DNA of 64,000 nucleotides from an uncultured Bacteroidales bacterium. Lineage in GTDB: Bacteria > Bacteroidota > Bacteroidia > Bacteroidales > UBA932. Under the pieces are notes generated by a model. It was given only the letters and a program-made list of their open reading frames with translations, ran no database searches and had not been told where the DNA came from. Every line of letters starts with the position of its first letter. Position 1 is the stretch's first letter. Of the stretch, positions 43,947-52,073 are shown piece after piece. The DNA is taken from NCBI GenBank assembly GCA_934725015.1, contig CAKVAS010000001.1, positions 310,001 to 374,000 of the forward strand, in the 5' to 3' direction. The translations under genes were made by a program, and so were the position numbers.

Positions 43947-44342
43947 TTATTCAACGGTAAACGTCCCCTCTCCATAGAGGTAGGTGCCCCAGACCACGAG
44001 GGTGTAGGTTCCTTTAGCGGAAGGAACCTGAAGGATGAGGGATTCATATTCGTAGCCCTCGGAAGTTTCGGAGGCTACGACCCGATTGCGGGAATCGAGG
44101 ACATAGACTGTCGTTGGACCAGCCTCGAATAAATCCACGAAGATTGTCGCGTCCGAAAGGAAAGCCCGAACATCCGGAGACAGGTCGCGCGGTTCCTTTA
44201 TCTTGCTCTTGTCCTTGAGCTTTCTGATAGCGATTTCAGATGGATTAGTTGGACCGTCCTGAAGAAATGATGTTTCGGCGAAAGAGGCCGAAGGTATAGC
44301 CATGAATAGTAAGGCTACAACAAGTTTTGCTATGCGTTTCAT
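43947..44342 (-). CDS. DUF3244-like secreted protein, cassette copy 2
   Basis: A 131-residue protein differing from copy 1 (32979-33374) in almost no residues (for example LILQVPSAK in place of LTLQVPSAK). Same signal peptide, same C-terminal beta domain and same promoter spacing. It precedes the C10 protease gene by 24 bp. The near-identity over gene and upstream region, against unrelated DNA downstream, indicates recent duplication or gene conversion of this module only. Confidence 0.87.
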   Translation of the reverse strand: MKRIAKLVVALLFMAIPSASFAETSFLQDGPTNPSEIAIRKLKDKSKIKEPRDLSPDVRAFLSDATIFVDLFEAGPTTVYVLDSRNRVVASETSEGYEYESLILQVPSAKGTYTLVVWGTYLYGEGTFTVE

Positions 44343-44363
44343 CGTTCTGTGATTAAATTTTTG

Positions 44364-44395
44364 CAAAACTATATCACAAAAATTCAATATGCAAA
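44364..44395 (-). promoter_or_regulatory. Cassette promoter, copy 2
   Basis: On the minus strand TTTG (44392-44395), 20 bp, TAGTTTTG (44364-44371). The inverted repeat ATTACC-n12-GGTAAT lies further upstream, as in copy 1. Confidence 0.75.
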
Positions 44396-44565
44396 CATGG
44401 CGTTCCCATCACGATATTACCTTATAATAAATTGGTAATCAGGTTATTAAATAAGAATACAATCCACAATTTCGCAATTTGAGCGATTTTAATCAACAAA
44501 TTGGCCTTCAGTAACTTAACCCGATTTCTCTTGGGAAACGAAAATCTGGAGCCATAGTCCGCTGA

Positions 44566-44990
44566 CTACTCTGCCGAAGACTCAAACATCTTAAATATGA
44601 GTTCAGGAAGATTGCGTTCCGTGTTTTTTATCTTCAGTTTCGCACGTATCGCTGAATTTGTCCGATAGACAACCTTGAGAGGAATGGAGAGAAAATCGGA
44701 AATATCCTGACTGTTCATCCCGGACGCATATAGACAGCAATAAAACACTTCTGATTTGGTTGCTCTGGAAGACGGAATTATTGATGAAATTCTTTTCTCC
44801 GAACATTTTGTTTCCGCATTGTTTGAAAACACTGAAATGGAAGCCATTGCTATGTTGCGAACTTCAGTTTCTGACCGCAACAGTTCATTTTGAAGCGATG
44901 AAATGGCCTCTTCTCCGTTAGGCTGACCTGCTTTCTTGCACGACAAGAGGGCAAGAAGAATAAAAAGATTGTAAAGAAATGTTTTCTCAT
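44566..44990 (-). pseudogene. Chimera of C10-protease 5' end and regulator 3' end
   Basis: The 5' part copies the signal peptide and early propeptide of the truncated C10 gene (NGEEAISSLQNELLRSETE; CSEKRISSIIPSS). At KSEVF/YCCLY it switches to the last 55 codons of the TPR/HTH regulator (YASGMNSQDISDFLSIPLK to the end). The junction shares only TTAT. From the ATG at 44990 the signal peptide loses frame through a 1-bp deletion in the ATCTTTTTATT stretch, so only an internal ORF from 44946 remains open. It sits exactly where the regulator gene should be in cassette copy 2. Confidence 0.85.
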
Positions 44991-45055
44991 AAAACTTAGC
45001 ATTACGTGGTTTGAATTATTTATGTTCCGGAAATCTTCTATAAGTTACACGATGT

Positions 45056-46705
45056 CTAATCCTTGCAGGGAAGTATAGTGCAGGTGAAGCAATCGCCCGT
45101 GGTATAGGATGAAACAGTGTATTTGCCTGTATCCGGATTGTAACCTTTAATGCATTTGTCACCGTACAGAACATGAAAGAGTCCCATATCATCATCATTT
45201 TCGTGCCTCCTGATTGTTACATTGGCAGATGTAGGTTTTTCTTGAGAACCTGTCCATCCAAGTTTTAACTTCGCTGTAACATTCTCAGACAAACCGGCTT
45301 CTGTCCCTGTTTTGACATATTCCGAATCAGCTCGTCTCGTGTCTATGGATTGTGTCAGATACTTTATATTTCCGGAATCTTCCTCAGAAACCAAGACAGT
45401 ATAGCCAGAATTGATAAGGAGATCCCATGTCGGGAATGCCTGCGCATTATCTGGATAATACCATTTCGGGGACAGAGTCGTCTCATCTCGTTTTGACAGT
45501 TTGTATTGCCATGTGACATACCATTTAATCATTGTCGAGCCCCATGTCTCCTTTGATATTGAATGCGGTTTTATCGTGAACAAATCCTTGGCACGCACGC
45601 TATAATACGACTTGCTGAAAAGAGTCGGCACCCCATTGTCGTTCCCCGTATATACCTCAATGCAGATTTCCAATGCACCATCCGCCCACAAATGCGAGTA
45701 AATCTGGGCAACAGTCGGCTCCGGACGCTTACCGCCGTTGTCATCCGTGTCAAATACATTCTCGAATTTTCTGTCAGCAGATTCGTCAAAAAGACTGTTA
45801 AAGGCGCGGGGATTGATTTTAAAGCGCAACATCAGCGGCTTTACATTGCTTTTCAGTTTCCCAATCGAGGAATTGGAGGTCATTCCATAATAAATGTAGT
45901 CATTCTGGCAAGCATAGGAATTAGTTTTGAAATAATCGTATGCCCGGATGATGTCAATATTTATAGTGTCTAAAACAGCCGATGACAATTCATCGGAACT
46001 GTCTTCCTCATCCTGTCCCTTAATCCAGCCAAAGGAATACTTTCCGGTGTATCTAATATCTTTTGTCACAGGTTCATTTTTTGAACCGTCGAAAGCGTCG
46101 TCAATGAAATGAAAGGTCTGCTCGCCGCTCTTTGTCTTTGCATCGGCAGATATTCGTTCATTGGATTTGACGACAAACACAGCTCCGCCCGGAATTGAGC
46201 CATCTTCAAGTTCTCCACAATCATATCCGTTTACAAACAGTTCCTTACAACTATCATTCAAGCGCTTGTATGTCACAACCGCTCTACTGTCAGAGGTGTT
46301 CCAGTTCTCGGCACAGAAGCCCTGAGGGTCAAGCCATGTCAGGTCCGGCACCAATATGGTCAAGGTCGGGACTGCATTCTCAATATCGCTGACATCACCT
46401 CCAAGATACTGGCAGACTACATCGCGGAAACTACGGCTGCCATCGATCTGAGAACTTTTGACAAAAGGATAGAATACATCATAATCGTTGTCCACCTGTT
46501 TCAGAGCCTCCCTTTTAAGGAACTCACGGACAGGCTGTTCTGAGCAAATGGCCTTTGACAGGGCTACAGAAAAATTACGCAGTGCTGTGTCCTCATCAAT
46601 GACATTCACGAGCCTTGCCTCTTCCGGCATAACGCCCTGCTCTTTCACGCACGCTGAAGACAAAAGTACGCAAAGAATTGAAAACAAGATAATCTTATGT
46701 TTCAT
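45056..46705 (-). CDS. Large lipoprotein, unknown family, copy 2
   Basis: A 549-residue lipoprotein (lipobox SSAC, near Cys 19), the paralogue of 34716-36362. The N-terminal 130 residues are nearly identical (VNVIDEDTALRNFSVALSK; DYDVFYPFVKSSQ), while the middle and C-terminus have diverged (DDDMGLFHVLYGDKCIKGY). It retains the Cys pair region (SYACQNDY) and the Thr/Ser-rich C-terminal strands. The ATG at 46705 (MKHKIILFSILC) is preferred to 46720. It is the last gene of the copy-3 cargo, 28 bp after a small lipoprotein gene. Function unknown. Confidence 0.82.
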   Translation of the reverse strand: MKHKIILFSILCVLLSSACVKEQGVMPEEARLVNVIDEDTALRNFSVALSKAICSEQPVREFLKREALKQVDNDYDVFYPFVKSSQIDGSRSFRDVVCQYLGGDVSDIENAVPTLTILVPDLTWLDPQGFCAENWNTSDSRAVVTYKRLNDSCKELFVNGYDCGELEDGSIPGGAVFVVKSNERISADAKTKSGEQTFHFIDDAFDGSKNEPVTKDIRYTGKYSFGWIKGQDEEDSSDELSSAVLDTINIDIIRAYDYFKTNSYACQNDYIYYGMTSNSSIGKLKSNVKPLMLRFKINPRAFNSLFDESADRKFENVFDTDDNGGKRPEPTVAQIYSHLWADGALEICIEVYTGNDNGVPTLFSKSYYSVRAKDLFTIKPHSISKETWGSTMIKWYVTWQYKLSKRDETTLSPKWYYPDNAQAFPTWDLLINSGYTVLVSEEDSGNIKYLTQSIDTRRADSEYVKTGTEAGLSENVTAKLKLGWTGSQEKPTSANVTIRRHENDDDMGLFHVLYGDKCIKGYNPDTGKYTVSSYTTGDCFTCTILPCKD

Positions 46706-46733
46706 GATAATTGTCCCCAATTGTTCATTGTTA

Positions 46734-47204
46734 CTATTCAGAATCAGTCAAATCATCGTTTCCGATGTCATACACCCATTTGATCTGGCCTGTGGAAAAG
46801 TTTACATTGTCGAAAATGACATATTTCCGCCAGCTGCTCTCCTTGAAGAAGTTATGCTCGCCAGGCTTGTCCTTGTCGGTAGAGTAATCCAATGTACGCA
46901 GTAAAGTCCCGTCTTCATCATATATGCGGACGATTCTGGAACCATCCATATCCTCTATTAAGTCCTCAAATTTAGGCATTCTGTCCCAAGTAAAAGATAT
47001 GAGATGTGGACCGATTCGCACCGAATCTTCAGGAGCCACGACCTCTATTTCTGAAGACTCCAAGTTCCAGATTTGAGCATAAGAGATACCAATGACTCGT
47101 TCCGTTGTATTCTTTAGGTACCAATCCATCCCATTTTTGTATAAAGGCGGATCGCACATCAGAAAAAGCATTGTTGATAACAATAGTGTAAAAAGATGTT
47201 TCAT
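46734..47204 (-). CDS. Small lipoprotein
   Basis: A 156-residue lipoprotein (lipobox LFLMC, Cys 17). The mature part is an Ig-like beta domain: WYLKNTTERVIGISYAQ near the start, SVRIGPHLISF, then RIVRIYDEDGTLLRTLDYS. The layout is similar to the lipoprotein at 53747-54214. Its start overlaps the stop of the upstream HExxH lipoprotein gene by 4 bp, implying coupled translation. Function unknown; it could be a partner of the metalloprotease-like protein. Confidence 0.75.
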   Translation of the reverse strand: MKHLFTLLLSTMLFLMCDPPLYKNGMDWYLKNTTERVIGISYAQIWNLESSEIEVVAPEDSVRIGPHLISFTWDRMPKFEDLIEDMDGSRIVRIYDEDGTLLRTLDYSTDKDKPGEHNFFKESSWRKYVIFDNVNFSTGQIKWVYDIGNDDLTDSE

Positions 47205-49018
47205 TTCAGACTAAAATTGATTTGTGAGTTTCTGGTAACTACGAACGGGGCATTTATCGTCACCGAATTTCCAATAAGAGTCAGTGTCGCATTATTCGTG
47301 ACCGTTACGTTCGTTACCTCAATATTGTTTCCGTCAATAGTTGAAGAAGTTGCTATGGTTTGATCCCTTATGACATCATTGTTGGCGGGCTTTTCTACGG
47401 TGGGAGTTATATCATTATTTTTGAACACAGCCTCTATCTCGTCTGCTTTAGACGGGCATTTTGCATACAATTTCTCGACAAGAGAGTCATAAGTCGTTAC
47501 TTCAGGACGCAGGCAGTCGAATATCTGCTGTGGTGTCATTGTTCCATTTTTAATCAATTGCCAAAACACAGAAGTCTTTATCCATTTATCCATATTATCT
47601 TGCGGACATTTTTCTCCCATTACAAGCCCATATTTTCTGTATTGTAAATAATACCCCATTGTATATCCCCACATTTCTCCAATACCGCAGACCTCATGAT
47701 TGAAGCCGGTGCCGTTCCCATAACAACCGTAGGTAATTATATAATTGATATAATCCGTCCAATACTCGCTTCCCACTTGACTGAAATGACTGGAATGTGA
47801 CATCTCATGATTCACCGTCTCATATATACCATTATATGTTGAAGAGCTACTTGCACCAATTGTAATATCAGGCATCAAGCCCATAAACGGTCTGATTATC
47901 ATATTGGGGATAAGCATATAGAATGCTTTTATGGCATCAGAGAGAGTTTTACCGGTACGAAATGTTATGAAATGCGCAATTCTTCGCAACATAGGTGTTG
48001 AAGAACGGTCATAATCACTAAATCTCCATATTTTCAGGTCTTCAGGAGGAGGAAGGATTCCCAATGATTCGCATGAATCATAGTATTCATACGCGGCATT
48101 GTTGATTGCGGCAAACGGCCATGCTTCATTGTTCTTGTCTATATTCAACGAATATCCGCCTTTTTCATGTTTGCCCATCTTATGGCTGGCGACGGCAAGA
48201 GGCCCCCACTTTCCCCACAGACTGAATCCGCTACTATTCTTAAAATGTATTGAATAGTATGGTTTTATCGCAAACTTTTTGTCGGTTATTGCATAGTGGC
48301 CATTTTCATCAGTATAGGTTGAAGACCATTTTATGAGTGTATGGCATCTAATCCTGACGCCTTTTACTGGGACATAGGCATTAATCTTATCATCCAGCAC
48401 TTTGATTGTTCCACTCGGGTATGCCGCGGCTCTTGTGAGAGGTTCTATGGCATACCCCATTTTTTCAAATGCCGCCTCCTCCACAGAAATCGAAGTTCCG
48501 GCTTTTGTGGAAACTATCTGTTCATTCTCCTCAGGAATGTAGCACTCTTCAATGATTTCGTGTCTTATGCCCTCCGGAAAAACGAAATCCGGTTTGACTG
48601 TAGTATAAAGCCACGAAAAATCACCTTCCTCTCGTGTCGGATCGACATAGACTTCACCCTCATCAAGTTCTATATCCAACGGTGAATCAAACAACTCCAG
48701 CCCATAATTATCCACCAGAGAGTTCAACTGGAGACTGTCTGCCGGCAGGAAACGGACATACAAATCGGTAGGTTCCAAGGTTCTTTGCAGACCGTTTTCA
48801 TCATAGACGGCCTGCATGACATCGATGGCATAGGGATTAGGCAGGACGGTATATTCATTCTGTTCTATATCGCCGCCGGAACGAGTCATAACCGTCCCAT
48901 TTTCAGTCGCTGGTTCCGTTTTTTCCTGCAATAGTTCCTCTTCCAACGTGTTGTTGCAGGAATAGAAAGCGAGCGACAAAATCAATCCCCCAAATAAGGC
49001 TTTGCACACTTTACGCAT
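47201..49018 (-). CDS. Predicted zinc-metallopeptidase-like lipoprotein (HExxH)
   Basis: A 605-residue lipoprotein (lipobox FYSC, Cys 21). Residues 25-200 form an acidic N-terminal region. A carboxypeptidase-regulatory-like beta domain follows (TIKVLDDKINAYVPVKGVRI... TDENGHYAI, about 203-250). The central domain has NHEMSHSSHF near 403, a zincin HExxH motif, and GIGEMWGY near 446, whose Glu could be the third zinc ligand. The C-terminal 60 residues are Asn/Thr-rich beta strands. It lies between the S74 protein gene (7 bp) and a small lipoprotein gene (4-bp overlap). The protease assignment is by motif only; I do not know the family. Confidence 0.75.
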   Translation of the reverse strand: MRKVCKALFGGLILSLAFYSCNNTLEEELLQEKTEPATENGTVMTRSGGDIEQNEYTVLPNPYAIDVMQAVYDENGLQRTLEPTDLYVRFLPADSLQLNSLVDNYGLELFDSPLDIELDEGEVYVDPTREEGDFSWLYTTVKPDFVFPEGIRHEIIEECYIPEENEQIVSTKAGTSISVEEAAFEKMGYAIEPLTRAAAYPSGTIKVLDDKINAYVPVKGVRIRCHTLIKWSSTYTDENGHYAITDKKFAIKPYYSIHFKNSSGFSLWGKWGPLAVASHKMGKHEKGGYSLNIDKNNEAWPFAAINNAAYEYYDSCESLGILPPPEDLKIWRFSDYDRSSTPMLRRIAHFITFRTGKTLSDAIKAFYMLIPNMIIRPFMGLMPDITIGASSSSTYNGIYETVNHEMSHSSHFSQVGSEYWTDYINYIITYGCYGNGTGFNHEVCGIGEMWGYTMGYYLQYRKYGLVMGEKCPQDNMDKWIKTSVFWQLIKNGTMTPQQIFDCLRPEVTTYDSLVEKLYAKCPSKADEIEAVFKNNDITPTVEKPANNDVIRDQTIATSSTIDGNNIEVTNVTVTNNATLTLIGNSVTINAPFVVTRNSQINFSLK

Positions 49019-49025
49019 GACAGAA

Positions 49026-49649
49026 TCATTTTATGTCAGACTTCAATGCATCCACCTCTTCCTGAAGTGACTTCACGGCATCAATCAGAACCGGTATCAA
49101 TGAGATGTAGTCAACAAGCTTCCGCCCCTCATCGTCTGTAAATACAAGATTAGGCAATACGGCTTCAAGTTCTTGTGCCAAAAGACCAAATTCAACATTG
49201 TCTCCGGTAAATTCGTTGCTTGCGGCGGCCCTCGCCTGATTCCCAACGAAGTTGTATGAAACAGGACGAAGCCTCTTTATTATATCCATGCCCTTACTGA
49301 GATTTCTGATGCCGGTTTTTGCCCTTGCATCCGAATAATTCAGGACCTGCTGAACCTGAATCTTGTTGAATGTGCCCGACTGTGAGTTATAGAATACAAC
49401 TTGGTCGTTATGTCCAGCCATACGAGGTGCGCCTGAAGTAGTACAGTCGATTTGAAAGAATCGCCCGTTGCCTGCTGTAAAATACATACCGGTTGTCATT
49501 GCTGAAATGGTATAGTATTTATACGGCTCAACTGTGCCGAGGGTCAGTTTATTTGATTCATAACGAATCTGTGCCGAGGCATTGGACATTGAAAATGACA
49601 GGAATGACGCGATTACGGCCATTGACAGAATGAAAATCTTGTTTTTCAT
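49026..49649 (-). CDS. Secreted protein with S74 (endosialidase chaperone) domain
   Basis: A 207-residue protein with signal peptide MKNKIFILSMAVIASFLSFSMSNASAQ. The second half is a peptidase S74 intramolecular chaperone domain: YSDARAKTGIRNLSKG near 110 (the Ser-Asp pair used for self-cleavage), RLRPVSYNFVG, then EFGLLAQELEAVLPNLV, and a C-terminal trimeric coiled coil (LIDAVKSLQEEVDALKSDIK). In phage tail spikes and Bacteroidetes surface proteins this domain helps beta-rich stalks trimerise. Here the N-terminal partner is only about 90 residues. First cargo gene after DUF3244 copy 3. Confidence 0.88.
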   Translation of the reverse strand: MKNKIFILSMAVIASFLSFSMSNASAQIRYESNKLTLGTVEPYKYYTISAMTTGMYFTAGNGRFFQIDCTTSGAPRMAGHNDQVVFYNSQSGTFNKIQVQQVLNYSDARAKTGIRNLSKGMDIIKRLRPVSYNFVGNQARAAASNEFTGDNVEFGLLAQELEAVLPNLVFTDDEGRKLVDYISLIPVLIDAVKSLQEEVDALKSDIK

Positions 49650-49675
49650 AATAAATGTTTGATAGTGTTATTATA

Positions 49676-50071
49676 TTATTCAACGGTAAACGTCCCCTCT
49701 CCATAGAGGTAGGTGCCCCAGACCACAAGGGTGTAGCTGCCTTCGGCGGATGGTATCTGGATGGTGAGGGACTCGTACTCGTAGCCCTCGGAAGTTTCGG
49801 AGGCGACGACCTGATTGCGGGAGTCGAGGACATAGACTGTCGTGGGGCCTGCTTCAAATAAATCCACGAAGACCGTCGCGTCCGAAAGGAAAGCCCGGGC
49901 ATCCGGAGACAGGTCGCGCGGTTCCTTTATCTTGCTCTTGTCCTTGAGCTTTCTGATAGCGATTTCAGATGGATTTGTTGGACCGTCCTGAAGAAATGAT
50001 GTTTCGGCGAAAGAGGCCGAAGGAAGTGCCAGAAATAGTAAGGCCACAAAATGTTTTGCTATGCGTTTCAT
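49676..50071 (-). CDS. DUF3244-like secreted protein, cassette copy 3
   Basis: A 131-residue protein with the same signal peptide and beta domain as copies 1 and 2 but more divergent (LTIQIPSAEGSYTLVVWG; PDARAFLSDATVF). It is preceded by the related control region 50072-50298 and the intact regulator gene, so this cassette is the only complete one. The S74 gene starts 26 bp after it. The greater divergence suggests it is the older copy or the donor type. Confidence 0.87.
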   Translation of the reverse strand: MKRIAKHFVALLFLALPSASFAETSFLQDGPTNPSEIAIRKLKDKSKIKEPRDLSPDARAFLSDATVFVDLFEAGPTTVYVLDSRNQVVASETSEGYEYESLTIQIPSAEGSYTLVVWGTYLYGEGTFTVE

Positions 50072-50094
50072 TGTTCTGTGAATTAAATTTTTCG

Positions 50095-50126
50095 CAAAGC
50101 TATATCACAAGAATTCAATATGCAAA
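50095..50126 (-). promoter_or_regulatory. Cassette promoter, copy 3
   Basis: On the minus strand TTTG (50123-50126), 20 bp, TAGCTTTG (50095-50102). The upstream inverted repeat is damaged in one arm compared with the other two copies. Confidence 0.75.
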
Positions 50127-50298
50127 CCGGCCGTTTCCAAGGAGATATTGTCTTATAATAAATTGGTAATCAGATTGTTAAATAGACAAATACCACACAA
50201 CTTTGTAATTTGAGCAATTTTAGACAACATATTTACTATCAATAACTTGACCCCCATTTCTCTTGGGAAACGAAAATGGGGATTCATAGCCCTGCGGA

Positions 50299-51969
50299 TT
50301 ACTCCGCCGAAGAATCAAACATATTGAAAATGAGTTCAGGAAGACTACGTTCCGTGTTTTTTATCTTCAGTTTCGCACGTATCGCTGAATTTGTCCGATA
50401 GACAACCTTGAGAGGAATGGAGAGAAAATCGGAAATATCCTGACTGTTCATCCCGGACGCATACAGACAACAATAATTCATCTCATTCTCATCAAGTCCC
50501 TTCTTCATCAGTTTTTCCATCAATCCTGAATGAGAAACCAGATACGCGGCTCTGTTAGAATCGACAAAATCACCTTTTTCTCCAAGAAACGATGCAAGCG
50601 CTTCCTCTGAATCATGCTTCATATTATCCACGATTTTCCCCATGATTATCTTGTTCAATAAGTCAAAACGCCTGCGTATAAGCATCAGTGTCCGATTGCC
50701 ATATCCTCTGTTCTTACGCAGAGTCTTCAGACGCTCTATCTCATTTCTTGCCGTCTCAAAATGTTCATGAAGACTCACATTTCTTTCTTGTAGTTCAGTG
50801 CATTCACACATGAGGCTGCTGTTTTGTTTCCTCACCTTTATGATATGCTGTCTAAATAGCAGCAATAATATAATGGTCGCCAGCACGACAATGATGAGTA
50901 TGGATAAGGTCACGAACTTCGACGACCTTTGTTTCTGAACTTCTATCTCCTTACGCAACCTTTCTTCCACAAAACGGGCTTCAGACATCAATGACTTCTG
51001 CTCTTGTTCCCCTATAAGGCTTGCATATCTTGAATAAGCATCGAACGCACGCTTATAATCACCGACACCGTATGAACTATGAGCCAGAACAGAATTATAT
51101 GCCGCCGAATTGTCGGCAAATTCCGCATCATAGTTATCCAATGCCCTAATGGAAGACACGCAATCCCCACACTTATAATAGGCATCGGCAACAGTTATCC
51201 AATCTGTCAGATTATCATCCGGAACAGCCCGCAAATAGTCTTCTATATCCGCTATCTGAATAGTGTTCATGCTCATTTTCAACTGTAAGGAACTGGCATA
51301 GATCTCACTCAATTGAGATAAATCAATCTTATCCTTCAACTGCCACATCTTTTCCAAGAACACCGACGCCGTGTCGTGTCTTTCAAGAGCCAATCCTTCT
51401 CTCAGAGCACAGTCAAGAGCTTCAAAATAGAATGTCGTATCTCCGCTCGCCAGAAACAACTCGGATGAATTCTCGGCACAGCGCATGGCCTTGCCCCAGT
51501 CCAACATATAGTCATAGACTTGATGCATCTTAAAATAAAGAAGAGCGGAGGTGCGAATATCCTCCGACTCATCCGAATACCGGCATCCCTTGACAAACCA
51601 TTCCATCGCCTCGTCATAATCATGCGAATAGTACGAGACCAGTCCTCGGTAATAATAGGCTCGCAACCTTTCGTCGGGTGCCCCGTGTCTCCCATAATAC
51701 TTGACTGCCGGAGCGATTATGCTGTCAGATTTGACGTCAATGCAGTTTTTGTCAAGCGCGACTGACTTCAGCAAGGCATATCTTGCTCTCTGCTCGCGGG
51801 TTCTGAGACTTGACAACGGAATTGAGTCCAGCACCGCCAACGCGCTGTCCGGAGCTTCACAGACAAAGGAATCAACATCGGCGAGCCGTTCGGACACAGC
51901 CTCATTACACGAAATGAGCGACATGACGGCGACCAGAAGCCCCGAGACGACAACAAGCATTTTCTTCAT
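50299..51969 (-). CDS. TPR/transmembrane/HTH regulator, intact copy
   Basis: A 556-residue protein with N-terminal lipoprotein-like signal (VMSLISC). Helical TPR-like repeats span about 30-345 (for example ERLRAYYYRGLVSYYSHDYDEAMEWF). One TM segment lies at about 366-388 (FVTLSILIIVVLATIILLLL), followed by a coiled coil, and a LuxR-like helix-turn-helix near 485-535 (LDENEMNYCCLYASGMNSQDISDFL). This is the Bacteroidetes design in which a periplasmic TPR sensor controls a cytoplasmic DNA-binding domain. It probably regulates the DUF3244 gene and its cargo 227 bp downstream. The ATG at 51969 gives the best signal peptide. Confidence 0.88.
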   Translation of the reverse strand: MKKMLVVVSGLLVAVMSLISCNEAVSERLADVDSFVCEAPDSALAVLDSIPLSSLRTREQRARYALLKSVALDKNCIDVKSDSIIAPAVKYYGRHGAPDERLRAYYYRGLVSYYSHDYDEAMEWFVKGCRYSDESEDIRTSALLYFKMHQVYDYMLDWGKAMRCAENSSELFLASGDTTFYFEALDCALREGLALERHDTASVFLEKMWQLKDKIDLSQLSEIYASSLQLKMSMNTIQIADIEDYLRAVPDDNLTDWITVADAYYKCGDCVSSIRALDNYDAEFADNSAAYNSVLAHSSYGVGDYKRAFDAYSRYASLIGEQEQKSLMSEARFVEERLRKEIEVQKQRSSKFVTLSILIIVVLATIILLLLFRQHIIKVRKQNSSLMCECTELQERNVSLHEHFETARNEIERLKTLRKNRGYGNRTLMLIRRRFDLLNKIIMGKIVDNMKHDSEEALASFLGEKGDFVDSNRAAYLVSHSGLMEKLMKKGLDENEMNYCCLYASGMNSQDISDFLSIPLKVVYRTNSAIRAKLKIKNTERSLPELIFNMFDSSAE

Positions 51970-52020
51970 AGTTCTGCTATACAACGCGTTATATTGTTAC
52001 TTGCAATACTGCTTTTATCC

Positions 52021-52043
52021 AACGCCGCAAGCAGCGGTGGTTT
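52021..52043. other. Conserved hairpin ahead of the intact regulator
   Basis: Counterpart of 31871-31891: AACGCCGC with GCGGTGG, then TTTTTAGTTTT on the plus strand. It marks the outer edge of the module shared with cassette copy 1. Confidence 0.6.
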
Positions 52044-52073
52044 TTAGTTTTAATAAAGAAAGCCGGGTGGATG

